A stretch of 35,622 nucleotides of DNA from a virus, in the IMG/VR virus record IMGVR_UViG_3300031788_000061, positions 1-35,622 of that record. One strand, given 5' to 3'. Within the stretch, counting starts at the first letter, position 1, and every line of letters starts with the position of its first letter. The translations under genes were made by a program, and so were the position numbers. The notes under the pieces were generated by a model. That model was not told the origin of the DNA, did not search any database, and saw only the letters and a program-made list of their open reading frames with translations. Below, piece after piece: positions 1 to 6,576 of this stretch.

Positions 1-2
1 CA

Positions 3-593
3 ATGATTGTTTCGGGTGACGTGTCGATGCTCTGCGGTGGTGCGTATATCCTGGCAAAGGGGGCGAAGGTGGAATGTGTCAAGAGCGCCCTCATTCACGT
101 GATGATGCCGGGGTCGAATGTCGGCGAGATGCGGGAATCCTCGAAGGTTGGCGAGATGCTGGGATCCTCGAAGGTTGGCGAGATGCTGGGATCCTCGAAT
201 GTCGGCGTGATGTGGGAATCCTCGAAGGTCGGCGTGATGCGGGGATCCTCGAAGGTCGGCGAGATGCGGGGATCCTCGAAGGTCGGCTCGATGTGGGGAT
301 CCTCGAAGGTCGGCGAGATGCGGGGATCCTCGAAGGTTGGCGAGATGCGGGAATCCTCGAAGGTTGGCGAGATGCTGGGATCCTCGAATGTCGGCGTGAT
401 GTGGGAATCCTCGGAGGTCGGCGTGATGCGGGGATCCTCGAATGTCGGCGTGATGCGGGGATCCTCGAATGTCGGCGAGATGTGGGGATCCTCGGAGGTC
501 GGCGTGATGCGGGGATCCTCGAAGGTTGGCGAGATGCTGGAATCCTCGAATGTCGGCGTTAACAACTCCACAAACAAACTTCCCGCAAAATGA
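3..593 (+). CDS. Repeat protein with 9-residue tandem units (probably 5'-partial)
   Basis: The frame is open to the window edge, so the true start probably lies upstream. After about 37 residues the protein consists of 16 full 9-residue units of the type SKVGEMRGS, plus a partial one, then a short tail NNSTNKLPAK. Hydrophobic residues recur at fixed places (V, M) with S, G, N or E between them. That pattern is typical of right-handed beta-helix or solenoid repeats seen in some phage proteins, but I cannot name a family. The first 37 residues (for example VSGDVSMLCGGAYILAKGAK) look like degenerate versions of the same repeat. The stop overlaps the next start (ATGA), suggesting coupled translation. 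Because the unit is 27 bp with no stops, other frames are open too; this frame is preferred for its regular hydrophobic periodicity and its junction with the next gene. Confidence 0.6.
   Translation: MIVSGDVSMLCGGAYILAKGAKVECVKSALIHVMMPGSNVGEMRESSKVGEMLGSSKVGEMLGSSNVGVMWESSKVGVMRGSSKVGEMRGSSKVGSMWGSSKVGEMRGSSKVGEMRESSKVGEMLGSSNVGVMWESSEVGVMRGSSNVGVMRGSSNVGEMWGSSEVGVMRGSSKVGEMLESSNVGVNNSTNKLPAK
114..560 (+). repeat. 27-bp tandem repeat array (about 16.5 copies)
   Basis: Direct tandem repeats of 27 bp run without spacers. Each unit carries GGATCC or GAATCC followed by TCGAAGG, TCGAATG or TCGGAGG. Variation falls at a few fixed positions, which exchange K/N/E, E/V/S, R/L/W and G/E in the encoded 9-residue unit. 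The array keeps the reading frame of the host gene. Near-identity between units points to recent expansion or continuing homogenisation by recombination or slippage. Confidence 0.95.
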
Positions 594-907
594 GCACGCC
601 CGAAGAAGTGCAGGAACCGAAATCCAAGGTCCCACCCATGCCGCCCACGCTGGCAGACCGCGAGCTGGCCGAGGCGAAACGGGACGGCGAGAGGGCACAG
701 CAGCTCCGGTCTGACACTACTGCGGAACTACTGGTATGCCGGAACGCCCCGAATATGTTGAAGAAAGATATAGCACCTATGGCAGCGCAGATCATCTGCC
801 CGAAGGATAACGTAATGTCTAGGATGGTCAAAACCACCGACAACGCCCTTCAAGCGACGTACTCGGCGTCCAGAGATGCAAGTGAGCCAGCAGCCCGCAC
901 GCCATGA
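590..907 (+). CDS. Hypothetical protein, 105 aa
   Basis: I do not recognise this protein. It starts with ATG inside the stop of the repeat protein (ATGA overlap), so it is probably translationally coupled to it. The N-terminal 30 residues are rich in Pro, Lys and Glu (EPKSKVPPMPPTL). Residues 22-45 are charged and probably helical. Two cysteines lie near residues 50 and 69. There is no signal peptide or membrane segment. Its position next to a solenoid-like repeat protein suggests joint use, but nothing in the sequence shows a function. Confidence 0.6.
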   Translation: MSTPEEVQEPKSKVPPMPPTLADRELAEAKRDGERAQQLRSDTTAELLVCRNAPNMLKKDIAPMAAQIICPKDNVMSRMVKTTDNALQATYSASRDASEPAARTP

Positions 908-986
908 GCACCAACACTGAGAAAATAGGCCAAGGCAAATAACTTCCCTCCGCGAGGTTCCTCTGCTGTAGTAGTGCCTTGCTTAA

Positions 987-1000
987 ATTTAACGTTAAAT
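987..1000. promoter_or_regulatory. Start-associated palindrome, copy 1
   Basis: Exact ATTTAACGTTAAAT, a perfect 14-bp palindrome, ending 4 nt before the ATG at 1005. It lies in a 97-bp gap that holds no other gene and no clear Shine-Dalgarno sequence. Confidence 0.85.
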
Positions 1001-1004
1001 CTCT

Positions 1005-1241
1005 ATGACCGACCTAACCTGCGAGGATGCTCTCCGCGCGGCACGTCTGATGCAGGCCGCCGCAGACCAGATGACCCGAGCGGCCGCCGACATTAGCGAT
1101 GCCGTGCGCCAGCAGCAAGCGGCCATGTCCGACTTCACAGCAAACCTTTCGACGGTCCTACAGGAGGACTTCACGAAGCGCGGCCAACTCGTCCAACTTG
1201 AATATGCCCAAGCTCAAGCCCTTAAGGGCGATAAAGGGTAA
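1005..1241 (+). CDS. Small helical protein, 78 aa
   Basis: This 78-residue protein has no recognised family. It is dominated by Ala, Gln, Asp and Leu in a heptad-like arrangement from about residue 7 to 60 (for example AARLMQAAADQMTRAAADIS), so it is probably a coiled coil or helical bundle. It contains one Cys. The start follows palindrome copy 1 by 4 nt. No Shine-Dalgarno sequence is visible, so the palindrome occupies the place where one would be. Confidence 0.65.
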   Translation: MTDLTCEDALRAARLMQAAADQMTRAAADISDAVRQQQAAMSDFTANLSTVLQEDFTKRGQLVQLEYAQAQALKGDKG

Positions 1242-1265
1242 TTTCCCTATAGTCATCATCGCACA

Positions 1266-1550
1266 ATGGGTCGCAGAACGAAACGAGAAAGAGGAGCAGT
1301 TGGGGCGTGCGTGGGGTTCAAACAGACGACCCCATTGGCGGCGAAGAAAGGAAACTTTCCAGCCAGCACCAAGTGGTTCCGTCTTCTTCGCAAACCCGAG
1401 CGGGGGTATTCAATTAGTCAAATCCAAGACTGCTTCGAAATCCTCCACGACGGCAAGGGCTCGTTCACCTATCTTGAAGCGAAGCGGGAGGTCGCCAAGA
1501 TAATCGAAGAGTCGTTCTGGCGACGATGGTCCAATTTTCACCAAGCCTAG
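1266..1550 (+). CDS. Basic hypothetical protein, 94 aa
   Basis: I do not recognise this protein. It opens with a very basic stretch (MGRRTKRERG), and the middle is rich in Lys, Arg and aromatic residues (STKWFRLLRKPERGYS). The C-terminal half looks helical and amphipathic (TYLEAKREVAKIIEESFWRRW). The basic character would suit nucleic-acid binding, but no motif supports that. It sits 24 nt after the previous gene and 24 nt before the next. A longer open frame overlaps it (1099-1503); this one was chosen for its position between neighbours and its ATG start. Confidence 0.5.
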   Translation: MGRRTKRERGAVGACVGFKQTTPLAAKKGNFPASTKWFRLLRKPERGYSISQIQDCFEILHDGKGSFTYLEAKREVAKIIEESFWRRWSNFHQA

Positions 1551-1574
1551 CAAACATACTATTCGGTAACTCAC

Positions 1575-1877
1575 ATGTGTCCACTAACAGACGATCCAAA
1601 CGATCCCGCACTCCAGGTTCCCTCCTCACCGGGGCAGCAAAACGACACCTATCTGGTGCTAAGCGAAGAGGAAGTAAGCAAGGGCTTCATTCGCCCGTTC
1701 CGGCAGGCGTATATTCATGGAGCATGTCAGCAGAAGACCACAATGGGCCGGCGCCTGTGCGAAACGTACGCTCGCGATCCAAAGTTCTACGGTGAGACTT
1801 GGTGCGGGATGTGCCGCGCTCACTTCCCCGTACAAGAGTTCGTCTGGGCCGAGGACGGCAAAGTCGTAGGCTCCTAA
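1575..1877 (+). CDS. Conserved phage protein with four-cysteine site, 100 aa
   Basis: The second half reads like a small conserved protein found in many phages of diverse bacteria: a line such as SKGFIRPFRQAYIH, then a Cys, TTMG, CETYARDPKFYG, CGMC, HFPVQEFVW, and a final GKVVGS. The Cys before TTMG and the CxxC before HFPV probably bind one metal ion. The C-terminal DGKVVGS is typical of the family as I remember it. Function is unknown. The protein is soluble and short, and the first 28 residues are variable in character and rich in Pro. Confidence 0.75.
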   Translation: MCPLTDDPNDPALQVPSSPGQQNDTYLVLSEEEVSKGFIRPFRQAYIHGACQQKTTMGRRLCETYARDPKFYGETWCGMCRAHFPVQEFVWAEDGKVVGS

Positions 1878-1883
1878 ATCAAC

Positions 1884-2243
1884 ATGCTCCCTTCATCCAA
1901 AGACAGCCACGAAATGGGCCGTTTCGAGGACGGCTTCCATAACACGCTCCGGCTCGACGTTCATGTCGCCGAGATGCGGATAGCGATAATGAAGATGGTC
2001 AACGACCACTTCCTCAAGTCATCGAAGAGCATCGAGCAGATGATCGACGAGGGACTTAAGAACTTCGACTACCAGAAGTACATTGAGCAGATGGTTCCGC
2101 GAATGGTCGAGAGCGAGCTTGAGAAGGGAATCGGCGACATGATCGGCAAGACACTGAAGACCTTCAAGTGGGACGAGGAGCTTCGCATAGAGGCCATCCG
2201 AGCGATCAGGGCTCGCATGCTCAAGGAGTCCTCAGGAATTTAA
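1884..2243 (+). CDS. Helical hypothetical protein, 119 aa
   Basis: I do not recognise a family. The protein is strongly helical, with Lys/Glu pairs and regularly spaced Met, Ile and Leu (for example IEQMIDEGLKNFDYQKYIEQ), and has no cysteine or membrane segment. It starts 6 nt after the stop of the previous gene. Its own TAA stop (2241-2243) lies inside palindrome copy 2, so the gene end and the regulatory site overlap. Confidence 0.65.
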   Translation: MLPSSKDSHEMGRFEDGFHNTLRLDVHVAEMRIAIMKMVNDHFLKSSKSIEQMIDEGLKNFDYQKYIEQMVPRMVESELEKGIGDMIGKTLKTFKWDEELRIEAIRAIRARMLKESSGI

Positions 2244-2251
2244 CGTTAAAT
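2238..2251. promoter_or_regulatory. Start-associated palindrome, copy 2
   Basis: Exact ATTTAACGTTAAAT, ending 3 nt before the methyltransferase ATG at 2255. It also contains the TAA stop of the upstream gene. Confidence 0.85.
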
Positions 2252-2254
2252 CCG

Positions 2255-2881
2255 ATGACAAAGAAACACAAGCCGCTGACAAAGGATCTCATCTTCTCGG
2301 AGATCTACACAAACGATATTTGGGACGGAGGCTCCGGGACAGGATCGACCGAACGAGCCACCCGAGAGTACCGGCGCGTGTTGCAGAAGACGCTGACCGA
2401 CTACCGAGTCAAGAAGGTGGCAGACTTCGGCTGCGGCGATTGGCAGTTCTCGCAGATGATCGACTGGCGGGGAGTCGAGTATTGCGGCTTCGACATTGTG
2501 TCCGAGGTGATTGAAGAGAATAAGAAGAGGTTCAAGAAGCGCGGAATCCACTTTGCCACGCTCGACTTTGAGAGCTTCGACCCGATACCGACCGCGGACC
2601 TGTACATCATCAAGGACGTCCTACAGCACTGGCCTACAGCGAGCATCATCGCGTTCCTCAAGCGAATGGGCAACCGACGCATGCTCATCACGAACACGAT
2701 CGACATGCTGGACGCGGAGGTGAAGAACTGCAACTCCGACGTAGGCTACGGATTCTTCAGGCCGCTCGACCTGTGTAGCGAGCCCTTCAATTTGCGCAGG
2801 ATCAGGAACATGCTGATCTATGACGCCACAAAATTTGACCGCAAGCAGGTGCTCATGGTCAATCCAACCGCATGCCCCTAA
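2255..2881 (+). CDS. Class I SAM-dependent methyltransferase, 208 aa
   Basis: A Rossmann-fold methyltransferase. Motif I is VADFGCGDWQFS (residues about 51-62), where the glycine loop binds S-adenosylmethionine. YCGFDIV follows about 15 residues later as the acidic end of strand 2. The post-I region holds TLDFESFDP, and motif IV is the hydrophobic ADLYIIKDVLQHWP. DFGCGDW with KDVLQHW marks a broad small methyltransferase group; the substrate cannot be read from sequence, and no DPPY or NPPY motif of DNA amino-methyltransferases is present. The start at 2255 follows palindrome copy 2. A longer in-frame start at 2168 would lie inside the upstream gene and is rejected. The end overlaps the next gene by 10 nt. 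Confidence 0.85.
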   Translation: MTKKHKPLTKDLIFSEIYTNDIWDGGSGTGSTERATREYRRVLQKTLTDYRVKKVADFGCGDWQFSQMIDWRGVEYCGFDIVSEVIEENKKRFKKRGIHFATLDFESFDPIPTADLYIIKDVLQHWPTASIIAFLKRMGNRRMLITNTIDMLDAEVKNCNSDVGYGFFRPLDLCSEPFNLRRIRNMLIYDATKFDRKQVLMVNPTACP

Positions 2882-3066
2882 AAGACAGAAAAAGACTAAC
2901 CAAACAGCAAGTGTCAGAAATTCGGAGGCAGGCCACCCTGCGCTCCCTAGAACAAAAAAGAGAGAAACCAAAGAAAGTGGCACCCGATCCGATTCTATCC
3001 CGACTCGGGCTGTCCAGAGAAAACATCGCACTAATGCTCAACCCTGAGGAGTACACCGAAGTATGA
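2872..3066 (+). CDS. Small basic protein, 64 aa
   Basis: I do not recognise this protein. Its first half is highly basic and helical (KDRKRLTKQQVSEIRRQATL). The second half ends in an acidic segment (MLNPEEYTEV). It begins 10 nt inside the methyltransferase gene and its stop overlaps the next start (ATGA), a spacing that favours a real coupled gene. The Met-Pro start matches many proteins in this genome. Confidence 0.6.
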   Translation: MPLKDRKRLTKQQVSEIRRQATLRSLEQKREKPKKVAPDPILSRLGLSRENIALMLNPEEYTEV

Positions 3067-3686
3067 CAGCGATCATCGCATTCCTGTTCGCAACATGGGT
3101 CTTTTGGCCCATCGAAATCCTGTTCCTCTACCTCATGTGGTGGTTCGTGCACGACCTCGCGGAAAGAGACCGGAAGCACTCAGTCAGTCCCGGGGCCTTT
3201 ACTTGGCTCATTATCGGTGCTCTGTTCTGGTGGTGGCGAAGTGGCGTGCAGTTCGACTGGTACCTCTGCTTGAAGTGGGTCGGTGTATATGTCGCGCTCG
3301 GAGGCGTGTACACCCTAGTCCATTACCTTCGCATCTTGTCCATTTTCAGATACAAGGCTCCGAATCTGATCCAAGCATTCACTGGCCGAAAACTAGATGT
3401 GTTTCAAATCTCTGACGGGATTCAGTCGGAGTTGGAACTTCCGAACTGCTCAGTCAAATATGAAAACAAGGGGAACTATTTCTACCTCGACTGGCGGGCA
3501 TTCTCGACTGCGCTGTGGTGGACATGGTGGCCGCTGTTCTGCCTCAGCTTCGTATTCGAGTCCATACAGGACATCATCGAGTGGCTTAATGAGTCACTTA
3601 AGACCGTATTCACAGCACTGTCCAAAGCGTTCCGTGTCACTCCGACGGTCATCCCCAAGGGGGCCGACAAGGGTGAAGACAGTTAA
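3063..3686 (+). CDS. Multi-pass membrane protein, 207 aa
   Basis: An integral membrane protein unusually rich in Trp. Likely membrane segments lie at about residues 3-28, 44-59, 66-88 and 146-167, the last containing ALWWTWWPLFCLSF. Between segments three and four is a soluble stretch of about 55 residues. The C-terminus is polar and charged (KGADKGEDS). No holin, superinfection-exclusion or transporter family is recognisable, although either of the first two would suit a small phage membrane protein. It is coupled to the preceding gene by an ATGA overlap and overlaps the next gene by 14 nt if that gene uses GTG. Confidence 0.7.
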   Translation: MTAIIAFLFATWVFWPIEILFLYLMWWFVHDLAERDRKHSVSPGAFTWLIIGALFWWWRSGVQFDWYLCLKWVGVYVALGGVYTLVHYLRILSIFRYKAPNLIQAFTGRKLDVFQISDGIQSELELPNCSVKYENKGNYFYLDWRAFSTALWWTWWPLFCLSFVFESIQDIIEWLNESLKTVFTALSKAFRVTPTVIPKGADKGEDS

Positions 3687-3894
3687 GGCCATATTCCCCG
3701 AAGTCACCCGCCACACGAAGGTATGTTCGTGCGGGCGGGTAACTATATCTGACGACGCCGAGAGGTGCTTAGCCTGTACGATGGCGGAGCTAGATAAGCA
3801 AACAGAACTCCTCCTAGGTATTCCAGAGAATATGCTCAAGAGTCTAGGCGCAGGTAGAAAGTTGACAGCCGCCGAGGCGTTTCGTAAGCTTTGA
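3673..3894 (+). CDS. Small zinc-finger-like protein, 73 aa
   Basis: Starting at a GTG that overlaps the end of the membrane protein, this 73-residue protein has CSCG and CLAC pairs separated by about 12 residues, a plausible single zinc-binding site (CxC...CxxC). The rest is helical (AELDKQTELLLGIPENML). The start is uncertain because the frame stays open far upstream inside the membrane-protein gene; the GTG is the first start giving a small overlap. Function is unknown; a minor nucleic-acid or protein-binding factor is a guess. Confidence 0.5.
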   Translation: MKTVKAIFPEVTRHTKVCSCGRVTISDDAERCLACTMAELDKQTELLLGIPENMLKSLGAGRKLTAAEAFRKL

Positions 3895-3913
3895 ACCGTC
3901 ACTAAATCCTTAA

Positions 3914-4321
3914 ATGAAAAAGACTAAAAAAGACAAAACCGATTGGAGAGCGAAGTACGACACCTTGCTAGTTCTGCTGTTCAAGGTGCGCCACGACAGG
4001 GCTACCCTGCCGTTGTTTACAGACATGTGCATGCGCAGCGCCGATGCGTCCAAGATCAAAGCCATAATGGACTCGAACAAGCGTTTCGAGTGGCGAACGG
4101 TGGGCACGAAGGGCGAGGACGCCATCCACTACTTGTTTCCCCTTTACGATCCCACAGTTTCGCCTGTCGCTTGGGTCACAAAGAAGAAGCGCGGACGGCA
4201 CGAGTACAACATCGTCGCCCGAGGATTCAAATCCGAGAACGGGCAGATGAGTACGAGCGACAAGGCCAGAGCCTATGTCGAGACCCATTTCGAGCTACTC
4301 CGCAAGGAGAATGCCTCATAA
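3914..4321 (+). CDS. Hypothetical protein, 135 aa
   Basis: I do not recognise this protein. The N-terminus is very basic (MKKTKKDKTDWRAK). Residues about 15-60 look helical, and the second half looks like alternating strands (IHYLFPLYDPTVSPVAWVTK, then HEYNIVARGF). A final helix holds YVETHFELLRKE. There is no membrane segment. It starts with an A-rich leader and no Shine-Dalgarno sequence. A pair of hairpins follows in the next intergenic gap. Confidence 0.65.
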   Translation: MKKTKKDKTDWRAKYDTLLVLLFKVRHDRATLPLFTDMCMRSADASKIKAIMDSNKRFEWRTVGTKGEDAIHYLFPLYDPTVSPVAWVTKKKRGRHEYNIVARGFKSENGQMSTSDKARAYVETHFELLRKENAS

Positions 4322-4326
4322 TTTTG

Positions 4327-4386
4327 ACGTAGGTTCCTAAGTCTTTCCTACGTTGAACGGGGCGGGTGCGCGACATCGCCTGCCCC
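4327..4386 (+). terminator. Two adjacent hairpins (terminator or leader structure)
   Basis: Hairpin 1 pairs ACGTAGG (4327-4333) with CCTACGT (4347-4353). Hairpin 2 pairs GGGGCGGG (4359-4366) with CCTGCCCC (4379-4386), with one G-U pair. No long T-run follows, so a factor-independent terminator is uncertain. The pair fills most of the 99-bp gap before the gene at 4421 and could instead protect or regulate its mRNA. Confidence 0.45.
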
Positions 4387-4420
4387 GATAAATTTCCAGT
4401 CAAAATCATACAACAAAAAA

Positions 4421-4645
4421 ATGCCACGTTCACTCGTCTATACCCTCGCCATCCTAGCACACACCGGAGTCTCCATGTTCATCCTGCGGCTTCTAGCCAG
4501 CACAGGGCATGTCTGGGGAGCCGTCTCTTACGCTGTAGCGTTCGGGCTCACCATTATCATCATCATTGCGTACGCCGAGACGGAGAACCGTTACGAACAG
4601 CCTGAGAAGGCAGAAGTAGAAGAAACAGCCGAGGCCGAGAAATAG
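4421..4645 (+). CDS. Small two-segment membrane protein, 74 aa
   Basis: Two hydrophobic segments (about residues 6-26 and 31-51, the second containing LTIIIIIAY) are separated by a short turn and followed by a very acidic tail of about 22 residues (EKAEVEETAEAEK). Size and topology fit small phage membrane proteins such as class II holins, but no lysis gene is visible nearby and holins usually end in basic residues. Function is unassigned. The leader ACAACAAAAAA has no Shine-Dalgarno sequence and is A-rich. Confidence 0.65.
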   Translation: MPRSLVYTLAILAHTGVSMFILRLLASTGHVWGAVSYAVAFGLTIIIIIAYAETENRYEQPEKAEVEETAEAEK

Positions 4646-4657
4646 ACTCGGGCTTTT
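4634..4657 (+). terminator. Weak hairpin with T-run at gene end
   Basis: CCGAG (4635-4639) pairs with CTCGG (4647-4651), extended by one pair past a bulged G, and TTTT follows at 4654-4657. It overlaps the stop codon of the preceding gene. The short stem makes it a weak factor-independent terminator candidate. Confidence 0.4.
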
Positions 4658-4687
4658 CGGTCAAATCACTAACCTACTAATATCAAC

Positions 4688-4981
4688 ATGTGGTACACAA
4701 ACCTGCTTCTAACCATACTAGTCCTCACGGGGCTAGTGCTTCTGTACAAAGTATACCGGCCCTGCTCAAAAGAGCAGAGCCTCAAACAAGCCTTTGCGAG
4801 GGCCGAGGAAGACAGTTTTCAGTGGAAGCGTGTCCGAGAGCTAGACGCCATTCACCACGAACGCTGGCTCAATGCTTCTCGCGAAGCTGAGGAGCGCCAG
4901 ATCAAGCGTTGTGACGAGGAGCTTGCCGTCCTTAAGGAACTACTTGAGGTAGCCAAACCCATCAGGGACTACGTACAGTAA
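4688..4981 (+). CDS. Membrane-anchored helical protein, 97 aa
   Basis: One N-terminal membrane segment (about residues 4-22, LLLTILVLTGLVLLY) is followed by about 70 residues of charged helix rich in Glu, Arg and Ala (FARAEEDSFQWKRVRELDAI). This layout matches inner-membrane spanins of the Rz type and also many other small anchored phage proteins. No overlapping lipoprotein partner (Rz1-like) was found in another frame, so I do not call it a spanin. Its TAA stop touches palindrome copy 3. Confidence 0.65.
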   Translation: MWYTNLLLTILVLTGLVLLYKVYRPCSKEQSLKQAFARAEEDSFQWKRVRELDAIHHERWLNASREAEERQIKRCDEELAVLKELLEVAKPIRDYVQ

Positions 4982-4995
4982 ATTTAACGTTAAAT
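4982..4995. promoter_or_regulatory. Start-associated palindrome, copy 3
   Basis: Exact ATTTAACGTTAAAT between the stop at 4981 and the ATG at 5000, leaving 4 nt to the start. The intergenic gap consists almost entirely of the palindrome. Confidence 0.85.
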
Positions 4996-4999
4996 TCCC

Positions 5000-5623
5000 A
5001 TGCCAGCACTGAAGACTAAAAACGCCCCGAAGGTCAAAATCAAGGTCAAGGAACGCGACCCTGAGGAGATCTTACAGGAGCGAGCCGAGAACATAGAGTC
5101 CCGGTTGCCCCGCCTAGCGGAGGAACTCGCCAACCTAGAGCTACGTACTGCCAATGTGAGCAGGGAAGTCTCCGACGACATTAACCGCCGCATCGGGAAT
5201 TTCCTAGACCTCATCAATATCCAGATGGAGGAGGTACGTACGAAGCTCCTCTATGACGTTCTCGACTTCTTCAAGCAGTGCCCATACTGGGAGATTAAGA
5301 AGATCGACGATGTGGAGCACGCCAAGTCCGATGCCGCCGCGACCTTCTCCAAGGCCGTGCGCGAAGGCTGGCATTATGTCGGCCACTACCACTCTCCTGT
5401 AGAGAAGTTAGGCATCAAGAGCTACACGCTGATGATCCGTCCGAAGGGCTATCCAGCCACCGAGGGCGAATATCTGAAGCACTACGAGGAGTTCCTCGCC
5501 AAGAAGAAGGAAGCTCAGAAGACCAAGAGCGCACTTTCGAGTAAGCCTAAGGCCGAGGATTCGTACGAAGAAACATCGTCCGATTCCAAACCGAAGGGAA
5601 AACTCAAACTCAGGAAAAACTAA
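5000..5623 (+). CDS. Hypothetical protein with coiled coil, 207 aa
   Basis: I do not recognise a family. The N-terminal 20 residues are basic (KTKNAPKVKIKVKERD). Residues about 22-65 form a probable coiled coil (ILQERAENIESRLPRLAEEL). The centre is globular, with IRPKGYPATEGEYLKHYEEF near residue 140-160. The C-terminal 40 residues are low-complexity Lys, Ser and Glu and end KGKLKLRKN. No membrane segment is present. It follows palindrome copy 3 by 4 nt and precedes another low-complexity protein by 19 nt, possibly in the same transcript. Confidence 0.65.
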   Translation: MPALKTKNAPKVKIKVKERDPEEILQERAENIESRLPRLAEELANLELRTANVSREVSDDINRRIGNFLDLINIQMEEVRTKLLYDVLDFFKQCPYWEIKKIDDVEHAKSDAAATFSKAVREGWHYVGHYHSPVEKLGIKSYTLMIRPKGYPATEGEYLKHYEEFLAKKKEAQKTKSALSSKPKAEDSYEETSSDSKPKGKLKLRKN

Positions 5624-5642
5624 AACCACGATACGACACATC

Positions 5643-6503
5643 ATGCCCACACAAGAAGAAGCACAAGCAGCACTCGAAGTCCTGACGGCCTTCGTGAACG
5701 ACGGAGCCTCCGAAGCCGCAGCCGAGGAGACAACCGCAGTCACGATTCCGCCCGTTGAGGAAGTCGAGGCACTAGACAAAGATGCAGTCCGCGAACTTTG
5801 CGGCCAACTCGGCATCACCACCGACGAAGTTAAGAGCGCGATCCTCAAGACGCACCTGACGACGCTGGCGACGATCAATGCCGACGAGAACCCCGACGCC
5901 GAGGACCTGAACGATCTGGCCGAAGCCCTCGGGATCACGCCGGACAAGAAAGCGTCCAAGACGCAGGCCGCAGTCAAGGAGTGGATCGAAGCTCTCGGTT
6001 CTGCTCCCGCCGCTGAGGAGGAGACCCCTGCCGAAGAGACCACCGCGGAACCCGCTGCCGAAGAGACGACCGAAGGGACGGCCGAAGAGACGACCGAAGG
6101 GACGGCCGAAGAGCCTGCCGCTGAGGAAACTCCTGCGACCGATAACGTTGACCGCGAGGCGGTTGTCGCCAAGGTCAAGAAGTTCCCCGACGTCAAGACC
6201 ATGATCGCCCAGATGACGGCCTACAACAAGGCCGCCACCGAGGAGATCGAGTTCGACGCGAAGAAGCCGCTGGCGGGGTACAAGCAGTACCTTGAGACGC
6301 TGGTGGACTCCGAGGGCGTACTCGCCGGGTACAACACCGTGTACGTCCGCGACGGCATGGGTTGGGGCTCGGGCCTTCCGCTCGAAGACCTCGCCATCAA
6401 GGGTGTCAAGAACCCTGGCGGCAAGGACCAAGTGACCGGCAAGCTCTACGTTCTGAACGAAGAGGGGACCGGCTTCGATCCTTACGTTCTGAAGAAGAAG
6501 TAA
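5643..6503 (+). CDS. Acidic low-complexity protein, 286 aa
   Basis: The protein has three parts: an N-terminal region with helices (residues 1-115, including LDKDAVRELCGQLGIT and LNDLAEALGI, which resemble short SAP- or HeH-like helix units), a low-complexity Glu/Thr/Ala/Pro linker (about 116-166) with repeats of AEETTEGT, and a C-terminal globular part (about 170-286) with YNKAATEEIEFDAKK and a conserved-looking end. The linker should be flexible and strongly negative. No enzymatic motif is seen. The gene is closed by a stem-loop. It may be a structural or DNA-interacting accessory protein, but this is only inference. Confidence 0.6.
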   Translation: MPTQEEAQAALEVLTAFVNDGASEAAAEETTAVTIPPVEEVEALDKDAVRELCGQLGITTDEVKSAILKTHLTTLATINADENPDAEDLNDLAEALGITPDKKASKTQAAVKEWIEALGSAPAAEEETPAEETTAEPAAEETTEGTAEETTEGTAEEPAAEETPATDNVDREAVVAKVKKFPDVKTMIAQMTAYNKAATEEIEFDAKKPLAGYKQYLETLVDSEGVLAGYNTVYVRDGMGWGSGLPLEDLAIKGVKNPGGKDQVTGKLYVLNEEGTGFDPYVLKKK

Positions 6504-6537
6504 GCGATCCCGGTTAGTCGATAAGTCTCGAAAATTT

Positions 6538-6568
6538 AGGCGACATGAGCATCCTGCTTGTGTCGCCT
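6538..6568 (+). terminator. Perfect 8-bp stem-loop before the MoxR gene
   Basis: AGGCGACA (6538-6545) pairs perfectly with TGTCGCCT (6561-6568) around a 15-nt loop. Upstream AAAT can extend the stem against ATTT downstream with a bulge. There is no long T-run. It lies between the acidic protein and the MoxR gene, so it may end the upstream transcript or shape the leader of the next gene. Confidence 0.55.
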
Positions 6569-6576
6569 ATTTCCCA

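Noticed and set aside
114-560. CRISPR array
   Set aside because: Units are contiguous tandem repeats without unique spacers, lie inside a coding frame, and no cas genes are seen.
95-577. Minus-strand and second plus-strand open frames across the 27-bp repeats
   Set aside because: A 27-bp unit without stops opens several frames at once. The plus frame ending at 593 has hydrophobic periodicity and an ATGA junction with the next gene.
2168-2254. Upstream start for the methyltransferase
   Set aside because: It would overlap the end of the preceding gene in another frame. The ATG at 2255 follows the palindrome with the usual spacing.
4688-4981. Firm call as an Rz-type spanin
   Set aside because: The topology fits, but there is no overlapping outer-membrane lipoprotein frame and no lysin nearby.
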